In this document: piece by piece, positions 7,983 through 15,152 of the stretch | How positions within the stretch are numbered: position 1 is the stretch's first letter | Layout of the letters: each line of letters begins with the position of its first letter | Source: Aureicoccus marinus | Lineage (GTDB): Bacteria > Bacteroidota > Bacteroidia > Flavobacteriales > Flavobacteriaceae | Direction: 5' to 3' | NCBI RefSeq assembly: GCF_002954325.1 | Contig: NZ_MQVX01000001.1 | Span: 2,648,768-2,712,767, forward strand | Length of the DNA stretch: 64,000 nt | Translations under genes and position numbers: made by a program | Notes under the pieces: model-generated | What the model saw: the letters and a program-made list of their open reading frames with translations, nothing else | The model's database searches: none | What the model was told of the DNA's origin: nothing

Positions 7983-9533
7983 TTAAGCCCGAAGGGTTTT
8001 TCCTTCTCCATCTTTAAAACGATACTCCAAATACGTATAGGCATCACGGGGTTGAATTTTGACCCATTTTTTGTGATCCATAAACCACTTCTGTCGAATG
8101 GACGGAAATCCTTGGGTTAGGTAGGCGGCAATGAAAGGATGAATGTTGAGGGTGATTTTTTTCCCTTTGTTCTTTCCTTTCAGAATCCGTTCCAATTCGT
8201 GGTTAATGCGATCAATCAAAACAATAGGGGCTTCGATTTCTTGCCCGGGAGCGTTTGGGTTTTCTTCACTGGTTTTGATATTCATTTCAGGACGTACCCG
8301 TTGACGGGTGATCTGAATCAAGCCGAATTTACTTGGAGGTAAAATCTTGTGCTTGGCACGATCCTCTTTCATGACCTCTCGGAGGTGATCGTACAGGCGA
8401 CGCCTGTGTTCACCTTTGGTCATATCGATGAAGTCGATCACAATGATTCCCCCCATATCCCTGAGGCGGAGTTGGCGAGCAACCTCTGTTGCGGCCAATA
8501 AATTTACTTCAAGGGCTGTATCTTCCTGATTTTTTGCTTTGTTGGATCGGTTGCCCGAGTTCACGTCGATGACGTGCAAAGCTTCTGTGTGTTCGATAAC
8601 CAGATAGGCCCCGCGACTCATGGAAGCGGTGCGTCCAAATGACGTTTTGATCTGCCTTTCTATACCGAATTTTTCATAAATAGGGGCGGCTCCTTTGTAA
8701 TTCTTGACAATTTCGGCCTTTTCAGGGGCAATCTCCAGCAGGTAATCGCGGATATTGTCGCCCAGGACTTCATCGTCTACGTGGATTCCAGTAAAGTTAT
8801 CGTTGAAGACGTCGCGCAGAATACTACTGGCGCGGTTTAGTTCAACCAACACTTTAGAAGGATGACGAGCTTTCTGTAGCTGACTGCACATATGCTCCCA
8901 TTTCTCGTATAGATTTTGCAGGTCTTTGTCGAGTTCTGCAACTTTTTTGCCTTCTGCTACGGTACGGATGATCACACCAAAGCCCTTCGGCTTTATACTG
9001 GTGACAAGTCGTTTTAATCGGTCTTTCTCTTCTTTACTTCCAATCTTCTGGGAAACGGAGACACGGTCAGAAAAAGGAACCATAACCAGGTAACGGCCCG
9101 CAATGGACAGCTCGGAGCTGATGCGGGGACCTTTGGTAGAAATCGGTTCTTTCACAATCTGAACCAAGAGTGATTGACTCGACTTGATGACCTCGTTGAT
9201 ACTTCCGTTTTTGTTAATATCTTTCTCGGACGGGAAATTTTTTAGCGAAAAATCCTTGAGCTTTCCGCCTCGAACAAGTTTGATAAACTTGAGAAGCGAT
9301 GCGAGTTGTGGACCCAAATCGTGGTAGTGCAGGAAGGCGTCTTTTTCGTATCCTACATCCACAAAGGCGGCATTTAAGCCAGTTACTGGCTTACGTATTT
9401 TCGCTAGGAAGATGTCACCAACAGAAAAGCTGTTGTTGTCTTCCTCCTTGTGAAGTTCTATGAGTTTCCCATCTTTTAGCAGGGCAAAATCGACAGCGTC
9501 TGAACTAGATCTAACAATTAATTCATAACTCAC
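7983..9533 (-). CDS. rng: ribonuclease G/E family protein
   Basis: A 516-residue endoribonuclease of the RNase E/G family, acting in rRNA 5-prime processing and mRNA turnover. The N-terminal S1-like domain covers residues about 35-115 (SVGDIFLAKIRKPV, AAFVDVGYEKDAFLH). The catalytic region has HVIDVNSG and GGIIVIDFID, with the metal-binding aspartates, and the ITRQRVRPEMN segment. The CPxC zinc-link cysteines that follow this segment in E. coli RNase E/G are not present; the region reads SEENPNAPGQEIE. The protein ends soon after HPFIAAYLTQGFPS and PRDAYTYLEYRF, so there is no degradosome scaffold. A terminator follows the gene. Confidence 0.93.
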   Translation of the reverse strand: MSYELIVRSSSDAVDFALLKDGKLIELHKEEDNNSFSVGDIFLAKIRKPVTGLNAAFVDVGYEKDAFLHYHDLGPQLASLLKFIKLVRGGKLKDFSLKNFPSEKDINKNGSINEVIKSSQSLLVQIVKEPISTKGPRISSELSIAGRYLVMVPFSDRVSVSQKIGSKEEKDRLKRLVTSIKPKGFGVIIRTVAEGKKVAELDKDLQNLYEKWEHMCSQLQKARHPSKVLVELNRASSILRDVFNDNFTGIHVDDEVLGDNIRDYLLEIAPEKAEIVKNYKGAAPIYEKFGIERQIKTSFGRTASMSRGAYLVIEHTEALHVIDVNSGNRSNKAKNQEDTALEVNLLAATEVARQLRLRDMGGIIVIDFIDMTKGEHRRRLYDHLREVMKEDRAKHKILPPSKFGLIQITRQRVRPEMNIKTSEENPNAPGQEIEAPIVLIDRINHELERILKGKNKGKKITLNIHPFIAAYLTQGFPSIRQKWFMDHKKWVKIQPRDAYTYLEYRFKDGEGKTLRA

Positions 9534-9593
9534 TTATATCGATTTTTATCATGCATTCCGGGTAATTCCGGTTACAATTCAGTTAAACAAATG

Positions 9594-9619
9594 ACACATC
9601 AAATCGCGTTTTGATGTGT
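9594..9619 (-). promoter_or_regulatory. 10-bp perfect inverted repeat upstream of RNase G
   Basis: ACACATCAAA (9594-9603) and TTTGATGTGT (9610-9619) form a perfect 10-bp stem around a six-base loop (TCGCGT). It lies 61 bases before the RNase G start on the minus strand and has no U tract. It could be an operator, or a leader hairpin acted on by RNase G itself. Both ideas are inference. Confidence 0.5.
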
Positions 9620-9652
9620 ATCGGACCAGAATGTCAAAGAACGTCTAAAAGC

Positions 9653-9678
9653 AAAAAGTAGTTATGAAACTACTTTTT
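9653..9678 (-). terminator. terminator overlapping the end of the small basic protein gene
   Basis: A perfect 11-bp stem (9653-9663 with 9668-9678) around a four-base loop, ending in five U on the minus strand. Its 5-prime arm includes the last codons and stop of the 29-residue gene at 9670-9759, so coding end and terminator share sequence. Confidence 0.75.
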
Positions 9679-9759
9679 CTTGTGTCGGTTAGCGCGTCTG
9701 CGTTTTTTTCTTTTGTGCGTCGCTACCTTATGTCTTTTTCTTTTTTTACCACTAGGCAT
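9670..9759 (-). CDS. 29-residue lysine/arginine-rich protein (AURKAIP1/COX24-like, ribosome-associated)
   Basis: A very short gene. It starts MPSGKKRKRHKVATHKRKKR and ends RRANRHKKK, so about two-thirds of its residues are Lys, Arg or His. I recognise this as the tiny basic protein conserved across Bacteroidota and annotated as an AURKAIP1/COX24-domain protein. The mitochondrial relative mS38 and the mycobacterial relative bS22 are ribosomal small-subunit components, so ribosome binding is the likely role. The gene lies between HU (25 bases upstream) and RNase G, with its own overlapping terminator. Confidence is high that it is a real gene and moderate for the ribosomal role. Confidence 0.82.
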   Translation of the reverse strand: MPSGKKRKRHKVATHKRKKRRRANRHKKK

Positions 9760-9784
9760 ACTACTTATACTTTATATTTAACGA

Positions 9785-10075
9785 TTACTTCACCTGAACA
9801 TTGCTCTTCACACCCTCAACAAAAACTTTTGCTGGCTTGAAAGCGGGAATATTATGTGCGGGAATCTTGATTGTAGTGTTCTTAGAAATGTTGCGGCCAG
9901 TTTTCTCGGCTCTTGTTTTAATGATAAAACTTCCAAAACCTCTTAAGTAAACGTTGTCTCCGTTTTCAAGAGAAGTTTTAACCTCCTCCATGAAGGATTC
10001 TACCGTGGCTTGCACATCACCCTTCTCTATCCCTAGTTTCTCTGAGATTCTAGATACGATATCCGCTTTCGTCAT
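9785..10075 (-). CDS. HU/IHF family DNA-binding protein
   Basis: A 96-residue histone-like protein covering the full fold: MTKADIVSRISEKLG, the VYLRGFGSF turn, the TGRNISKNTTIKIPA beta arm (the usual RNPxT is replaced by NISKNTT), and IPAFKPAKVF at the end. It bends and packages DNA as a dimer. The gene runs divergently from mutY with a 92-base shared control region. It is followed by the 29-residue basic protein, probably on the same transcript. Confidence 0.95.
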   Translation of the reverse strand: MTKADIVSRISEKLGIEKGDVQATVESFMEEVKTSLENGDNVYLRGFGSFIIKTRAEKTGRNISKNTTIKIPAHNIPAFKPAKVFVEGVKSNVQVK

Positions 10076-10109
10076 TGTAATTATTTATTTTCTGTTTTTT
10101 TTGGCAGGC

Positions 10110-10117
10110 AAATATAT
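10110..10117 (-). promoter_or_regulatory. probable -7 element of the HU gene
   Basis: Read on the minus strand, TATATTTG matches the Bacteroidota TAnnTTTG -7 element exactly. It is 35 bases before the HU start. No clear TTTG -33 box is visible at the usual spacing. Confidence 0.5.
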
Positions 10118-10167
10118 AAATTTAAAGTCAGCTTTAGCCTAATCCCCCTGATTTTAAGGAATTAAAG

Positions 10168-11265
10168 ATGGAGGTTTTTCATTTGGCTGAGTTAAAGAAA
10201 ACCCCTACACCCAAATTCATGAAGTTTGCTGCTTGTATTTTGCACTGGTATGACCAGAATAAGAGGGACTTACCCTGGCGTCAGGACCCTATTCCCTACC
10301 ACATTTGGCTTTCAGAAATTCTCATGCAGCAAACCCGAATTGAGCAGGGGACTCCCTATTACTTGCGTTTTGTGGAAGCCTTTCCTACAGTTCACGACCT
10401 GGCAGCCGCTCCGGAAGAAAAAGTGATGAAGCTGTGGCAGGGTTTGGGCTATTACAACCGGGCTCGAAATCTTCATGCAACCGCTCGGTACATCAGTCGG
10501 GAATGCGGGGGGGTGTTTCCGGATAGCTACAAGGATCTGTTGTCTTTAAAAGGAGTGGGCTCTTATACTGCCAGTGCCATTGCCTCTATTTGTTTTGGAG
10601 AGGCGCGAGCGGTAGTTGATGGGAATGTCTACCGGGTTCTTTCTCGCTACTATGGAATCGACAGCCCGATTGATCGTCCTCCTGGTCAAAGGGAATTTCA
10701 GGCCTTGGCGAACTCTTTGCTGCCTAAAACAAGAAGGGGAGATTACAACCAAGGCATCATGGAGTTTGGCGCGATGCAGTGTCGCCCTAAAAATCCAAGG
10801 TGTTCGACTTGTCCCTTGCAGGAAGGTTGTCAGGCTCATCGGCAGGGGCGTATAGTGGAACTGCCAGTAAAGGCTGGAAAAACCAAGGTTAAAAAGGAGT
10901 ATTTGCATTTTGCCCTAGCACTGGACCCTAAGGGGGAGTTTCGCGTCCAACAGCGGCCTGTCAAAGGGTACTGGCCACGATTATATGAATTCCCGGGCTT
11001 GAAGCTTGATCGGGAAGAAAGTTCAGAGCGCATTCAGGAAAGCCTGCGAAAAGAGTTGAATATGGAGCCGGCAACAGAACTCCGTCAACTACACGAACAA
11101 CCCATTAAGCATCAACTATCGCACAGGGTCTTGCAACTCTTTTTTTGGTCTACGGAGGAGGTCTATGAAATGGGGGTTGAACAAAGGCAAGAGGCGCTTT
11201 CAAAAATCGAGGGCTTTGCTTGGCCAGTTCCCTTAGCTGAGTTCCTACAGCGGATGAAATTTTAG
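10168..11265 (+). CDS. mutY: A/G-specific adenine glycosylase MutY
   Basis: Base-excision repair enzyme that removes adenine paired with 8-oxoguanine. The HhH-GPD core has SEILMQQTR (catalytic Glu), LKGVGSYTASAIASI (helix-hairpin-helix) and the catalytic D151 in AVVDGNVYRVL. The [4Fe-4S] loop is complete: C205, C212, C215, C221 (C-x6-C-x2-C-x5-C). The C-terminal third is the NUDIX-like domain that recognises 8-oxoG. An ATG at 10219 (MKFAACILHWYDQNKRDLPW) would fit typical family N-termini better and give 348 residues. It heads the mutY-ssb-gldE-gldD run, a conserved order in gliding Flavobacteriia. Confidence 0.94.
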   Translation: MEVFHLAELKKTPTPKFMKFAACILHWYDQNKRDLPWRQDPIPYHIWLSEILMQQTRIEQGTPYYLRFVEAFPTVHDLAAAPEEKVMKLWQGLGYYNRARNLHATARYISRECGGVFPDSYKDLLSLKGVGSYTASAIASICFGEARAVVDGNVYRVLSRYYGIDSPIDRPPGQREFQALANSLLPKTRRGDYNQGIMEFGAMQCRPKNPRCSTCPLQEGCQAHRQGRIVELPVKAGKTKVKKEYLHFALALDPKGEFRVQQRPVKGYWPRLYEFPGLKLDREESSERIQESLRKELNMEPATELRQLHEQPIKHQLSHRVLQLFFWSTEEVYEMGVEQRQEALSKIEGFAWPVPLAEFLQRMKF

Positions 11266-11288
11266 TACTTTTACCAGAAGCGAGAATT

Positions 11289-11750
11289 ATGAGTGGAACA
11301 CTGAATAAGGTCATGTTAATTGGCCACTTGGGAGACGAGGTTAAAATGCACTATTTCGAAGGAGGTAACTGTGTTGGACGTTTCCCTATTGCAACGAATG
11401 AAACCTATACCAACCGCCAGACAGGAGAGAAGGTTAACAATACGGAATGGCACAATATTGTTGTGCGCAACAAGGCCGCTGAGATCTGTGAAAAATACCT
11501 AAAAAAAGGAGACAAAATCTATGTAGAAGGCCGCATCAAAACACGTCAATGGCAGGGTGAAGACGGGCAAACCCGTTACAGTACCGAAATCCAGGTGACC
11601 GATTTTACCTTTTTGACTCCGAAAGAGGGTCAGTTTAATGCAGGTCCTTCAGCACCTGCTGCACAAGCACAGAGTTCTTCAGCACCCGCAGCTGCGCCTT
11701 CTAATCCGGCGCCACAACTCCCTGCGGAAGATGATGATCTCCCTTTTTGA
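11289..11750 (+). CDS. ssb: single-stranded DNA-binding protein Ssb
   Basis: A 153-residue SSB. The OB-fold spans residues 1-110 (LNKVMLIGHLGDEVKMH, NTEWHNIVVRNKAAEICEKY, GDKIYVEGRIKTR). A low-complexity Ala/Pro/Ser/Gln linker follows, ending in the acidic tip DDDLPF that docks partner proteins such as RecQ, RecO and PriA. It lies 23 bases after mutY. The same kind of tip is found on the DUF3127 protein at 32907-33287. Confidence 0.96.
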   Translation: MSGTLNKVMLIGHLGDEVKMHYFEGGNCVGRFPIATNETYTNRQTGEKVNNTEWHNIVVRNKAAEICEKYLKKGDKIYVEGRIKTRQWQGEDGQTRYSTEIQVTDFTFLTPKEGQFNAGPSAPAAQAQSSSAPAAAPSNPAPQLPAEDDDLPF

Positions 11751-11767
11751 TTTTAAAGCAGTAGTAG

Positions 11768-13096
11768 TTGGAAGCAGAACCCTTTCATTTGGCCGTATCG
11801 AACATTGCAGAGACCGGGCTTTTTTGGGTCAACATTGTCGTTTTCTTGGTACTCCTGGTATGTTCGGCCCTGGTCTCAGGCGCTGAGGTCGCCCTTTTCG
11901 GACTTCACACAGCTGACATTCAGTCTTTACAGGAAAGTAAAGACAAAAGGCCTCAACTGGTTTTGCGCTTATTGGAAAAGCCCAAAAAGCTATTGGCAAC
12001 TATTCTCATTGCCAACAATGCCATCAATATTGCCATAGTTCTATTATTCACCGCCATCGGGGATGTCTTATTTGATCAGATAGAAGGGCGATTTTTTGAT
12101 TTGGTAGCCAAGAGAACGGTCTTGGATATTGCCTTAGCAACGATACTCATTTTACTTTTCGGGGAGATCCTTCCCAAGATTTATGCGAGCCGAAACCGGG
12201 TGGCCTTCAGTCTCTTTATGGCCTTGCCCATCTCTTTCTTAGAAAAGCTGTTTACCCCGCTCAGTCAACCGATGAAGTCGTTCAGTCAATCCCTGGAGAA
12301 CCGCTTGGGGCGTAAAAAGTCCAACATCAGCGTAGACCATTTATCCCAGGCGCTTGAATTGACCTCCGAGGGGGATACTACGACAGAAGAGAAAAAGATT
12401 CTGGAAGGGATTGTCAACTTCGGAAACACCGATACCAAACAAGTCATGCGTCCCCGAACCGATGTCTTTGCTCTTCCGATAGAAAAGAGCTTCGCTGAAG
12501 TGATGCAAATGATCGTTAAAGCGGGCTATTCGAGGGTTCCGGTCTATGAAGAGCAACTTGATCGTATCATTGGGGTGTTGTATGTCAAGGATTTATTACC
12601 CTATATCGAAAGTGAAACCCTTGATTGGGTATCTTTAGTACGTCCGCCTTACTTTGTTCCAGAAAACAAAAAACTGGACGATCTTCTCCTGGAGTTTCAG
12701 GACCAAAAAAATCACCTGGCCATTGTGGTCGATGAGTATGGCGGAACCTCCGGAATAGTGACCCTGGAAGACGTAATTGAAGAGATCGTAGGAGATATCA
12801 GTGACGAGTTTGACGACGAGGATTTGATCTACTCCAAATTAGATGAGTTCAATTATGTATTCGACGGAAAAACCACCTTACGGGATTTCTACCGGGTCGT
12901 CAAGCTCAAAGAAGAAGAACTCTTTGAAGAGCACAAAGGAGAGTCCGAAACCATTGCCGGTTTTGTGCTGGAGGTGGCCAAAGGATTCCCGAGAAGAGGA
13001 GAAAAAGTAAGTTTTAACCAGTACCAGTTTGTTGTTGAGAGTATTGACAAAAAGCGCCTAAAGCAAATTAAAGTTACCCTGCCCCATGAAACTTAA
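11768..13096 (+). CDS. gldE: gliding motility protein GldE (CNNM/CBS/CorC family)
   Basis: A 442-residue membrane protein with a DUF21/CNNM transmembrane domain (about residues 15-190, including LVSGAEVALFGL), two CBS domains (about 205-335, VMRPRTDVFALP to EYGGTSGIVTLEDVIEEIVGD) and a CorC_HlyC C-terminal domain. GldE is linked genetically to GldD and gliding in Flavobacterium. No ATG or GTG is available: a stop sits directly before TTG at 11768, and the N-terminal residues after it fit GldE, so TTG is the start. The gene is 17 bases from ssb and overlaps gldD by 11 bases. Confidence 0.93.
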   Translation: MEAEPFHLAVSNIAETGLFWVNIVVFLVLLVCSALVSGAEVALFGLHTADIQSLQESKDKRPQLVLRLLEKPKKLLATILIANNAINIAIVLLFTAIGDVLFDQIEGRFFDLVAKRTVLDIALATILILLFGEILPKIYASRNRVAFSLFMALPISFLEKLFTPLSQPMKSFSQSLENRLGRKKSNISVDHLSQALELTSEGDTTTEEKKILEGIVNFGNTDTKQVMRPRTDVFALPIEKSFAEVMQMIVKAGYSRVPVYEEQLDRIIGVLYVKDLLPYIESETLDWVSLVRPPYFVPENKKLDDLLLEFQDQKNHLAIVVDEYGGTSGIVTLEDVIEEIVGDISDEFDDEDLIYSKLDEFNYVFDGKTTLRDFYRVVKLKEEELFEEHKGESETIAGFVLEVAKGFPRRGEKVSFNQYQFVVESIDKKRLKQIKVTLPHET

Positions 13097-13646
13097 CTGG
13101 TTACTGTTTGTCTTGATTTTTATCCTCTTTTTTGAATGTGAGGATTCCCTTGTTCCCAAACCCAAGGCTCAACTTCGCCTTGATTTTCCTGAAGCAAAAT
13201 ACGTGAGTAGCGAGAACACCGCTTGCGATTACACCATGGATGTCAATTTGATGAGTATCATCAAACAAGGAGAAGACTGTTCCATTGTCGTGGAGTACCC
13301 ACAACTAAAAGGGTCCATTTACCTGACCTATAAGAAGGTAGAAGACAACCTGGAAACGCTGTTGATCGACGCTCAAAAACTCTCTTATGAGCACGTCGTT
13401 AAAGCAGATCAAATCAGTGAGCAGCCGTTTATCAACGACAAAGACAAGGTCTACGGAATGTTTTATGAGGTCAGTGGAAATGCTGCTTCACAATCCCAGT
13501 TTTACGTGACCGATAGTACGGATCATTTTCTTGCTGGGTCTTTGTATTTCTATGCCAAGCCGAACTACGATTCCATCATGCCGGCTGCGGTATACCTGCA
13601 AAAAGACATCCGTCATTTGATGGAGTCCTTAAAGTGGAAGAAGTAG
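13086..13646 (+). CDS. gldD: gliding motility lipoprotein GldD
   Basis: A 186-residue exported protein. A hydrophobic N-terminus (LLFVLIFILFF) ends in ECEDSLVPKPKAQLRLDFPE, where the cysteine and the PKPK-LRLDFPE segment match GldD. The residue before the cysteine is Glu, unusual for a lipobox, so lipidation is likely from family knowledge rather than from the motif. GldD is needed for gliding and T9SS function in F. johnsoniae. It overlaps gldE by 11 bases and ends 2 bases from the convergent lipoprotein gene. Confidence 0.92.
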   Translation: MKLNWLLFVLIFILFFECEDSLVPKPKAQLRLDFPEAKYVSSENTACDYTMDVNLMSIIKQGEDCSIVVEYPQLKGSIYLTYKKVEDNLETLLIDAQKLSYEHVVKADQISEQPFINDKDKVYGMFYEVSGNAASQSQFYVTDSTDHFLAGSLYFYAKPNYDSIMPAAVYLQKDIRHLMESLKWKK

Positions 13647-13648
13647 TT

Positions 13649-14110
13649 CTAAGAGTCTAAAAAGCTTTTCGCCTTCTCCAGGCTTCCATTGATCTTATCG
13701 CGAACGATTCTGACCTTTTCTTCTTCTTGGTTTAGCAGTTGCTTTTTCTCTTCATTGAGTTCAGAACCATCCATGATCTCTTCTGTCGTGAAACCCTGGC
13801 TAAAATCCTTCATCCAGGTCATCATACTCTTGTAAGCATCTTGAAGTTCAAGGACAATAGCTGCTGCTTCCTGACCACGCACTGTTGTACTGTCAACCTC
13901 CGCCTCTAATTTCACAATCATGGCGTTGAGTTCACTCATTTTGGGCATGACTTCGTCGTGGATGGCCATAACCTCTTTCATTTGGGCAGAACTATCATCG
14001 ACTTGTTCTTGTTGACTGCCTTCTTTTTGTTTGTTGTCATCCTTGCAGAAAACAAAGGCGAGTGTAAGGACTAAAAAGCAGAAAGTGAGGAATTTAGGAG
14101 AGCTGTGCAT
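13649..14110 (-). CDS. putative helical lipoprotein
   Basis: A 153-residue protein with a signal sequence ending VLTLAFVFCKDDNKQ (probable lipidated Cys), then a charged, largely helical body with heptad-like spacing (MKEVMAIHDEVMPKMSELNAMI, LNEEKKQLLNQEEEKVRIVRDK). The end is SLEKAKSFL. Similar flavobacterial proteins are sometimes named viral A-type inclusion protein, which says nothing about function. It is monocistronic and convergent with gldD. Confidence 0.75.
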   Translation of the reverse strand: MHSSPKFLTFCFLVLTLAFVFCKDDNKQKEGSQQEQVDDSSAQMKEVMAIHDEVMPKMSELNAMIVKLEAEVDSTTVRGQEAAAIVLELQDAYKSMMTWMKDFSQGFTTEEIMDGSELNEEKKQLLNQEEEKVRIVRDKINGSLEKAKSFLDS

Positions 14111-14178
14111 GAAATTGGCGTTAAACTTTTCGCAAAAATAACAAAGAAAGAGAGCGGCCCGGATATTAATCAGGACTT

Positions 14179-15135
14179 TTGTGGCTTATTCTCGAGGGCT
14201 TGAAAACAGATCAGAAAAAATGGGTATACCTCCTTGTTCTCTCCATCATTTGGGGAACCTCGTATATCCTCATTAAAAAGGGACTCCAGGGTTTTACTCC
14301 AATTCAATTGGGTGCTGTTCGAGTCTTATTGGCTGCCTTATTTTTAGGGGTCATCGGTTTTAGAAGCCTCACAAAACTCACGCCTTATCAGTGGAAATGG
14401 ATTGCCGTCTCTGGCTTTTTGGGGAGCTTTTTTCCGGTCTTTCTTTTTGCCTACGCCCAAACCGAAATCGACAGTGGTGTAACGGCAGTTCTCAATTCCA
14501 TGGTCCCATTATTTACCCTATTTATCGGACGGTTCTTGTTCGGTACGGCCATTCGGCCCTTGCAACTCATCGGGGTGCTCTTTGGTTTTATTGGGGCCGT
14601 CGGATTAATTCTTGTCGGAGCACAGATTCACGCCGATCAGAACTACAGCTACGCCCTTTTGATTCTATTAGCGGCTTTAGGATACGCCTGCAATGCCAAT
14701 ATCATTAAGGCCAAATTACAAGGTGCTTCCCCTTTAGCGATTGCGACGGGCAATTTTGCCGTCATTACTTTGCCGGCACTTATCATTCTGCCTCTGTCGG
14801 GTTTCTTTGACACCGCGGTTATCGAAGGCCCTTACTTCTGGAGTTCTTTGGGTTACCTCACCTTGCTCTGTGTGATGAGCACTTGTATTGCCAAGATTAT
14901 GTTCAATCGCTTGATTCAGATGGCCGACCCGGTCTTTTCGGTCTCCGTGACCTATTTGATTCCGATCGTCGGATTGATGTGGGGGGTGGCCGACGGTGAA
15001 TCTTTTGTATTACAGCAATTGTTAGCAGCTCTCTTCATCCTTCTCGGTGTTTACCTGGTTACTCAGAAAAAGGAACGCCTTTTCTTTTTTTCGACAAAGA
15101 CCAAAAAAAGGCGCTCCCTTAGGAACGCCTCTTGA
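14179..15135 (+). CDS. EamA/DMT-family permease
   Basis: A 318-residue transporter of the drug/metabolite superfamily with about ten membrane helices in two EamA repeats (first WVYLLVLSIIWGTSYILIKKGL, second YALLILLAALGYACNANIIKAKL). The substrate cannot be predicted. No ATG is available near the start; TTG at 14179 or TTG at 14200 must be used. The last 25 residues are a basic tail (KKERLFFF to RRSLRNAS) encoded by two opposite terminator-like hairpins, so the tail is probably not under protein-level constraint. Confidence 0.88.
   Translation: MWLILEGLKTDQKKWVYLLVLSIIWGTSYILIKKGLQGFTPIQLGAVRVLLAALFLGVIGFRSLTKLTPYQWKWIAVSGFLGSFFPVFLFAYAQTEIDSGVTAVLNSMVPLFTLFIGRFLFGTAIRPLQLIGVLFGFIGAVGLILVGAQIHADQNYSYALLILLAALGYACNANIIKAKLQGASPLAIATGNFAVITLPALIILPLSGFFDTAVIEGPYFWSSLGYLTLLCVMSTCIAKIMFNRLIQMADPVFSVSVTYLIPIVGLMWGVADGESFVLQQLLAALFILLGVYLVTQKKERLFFFSTKTKKRRSLRNAS
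15068..15090 (+). terminator. terminator-like hairpin within the 3-prime end of the DMT gene
   Basis: AAAAGG (15068-15073) pairs with CCTTTT (15078-15083) around AACG, followed by C and a seven-U tract. It lies before the stop codon of the permease, so if it acts it would end transcription inside the gene. The stem is short, so confidence is limited. Confidence 0.4.
15103..15130 (-). terminator. terminator of the M16 peptidase operon
   Basis: On the minus strand an AGGCG/CGCCT stem with an inner TCC/GGA pairing (15109-15130) is followed by seven U (15109-15103). It lies 23 bases beyond the stop of the second M16 gene and inside the 3-prime coding end of the convergent DMT permease. Confidence 0.75.
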
Positions 15136-15152
15136 TCTGGTTAAAGAAATGC

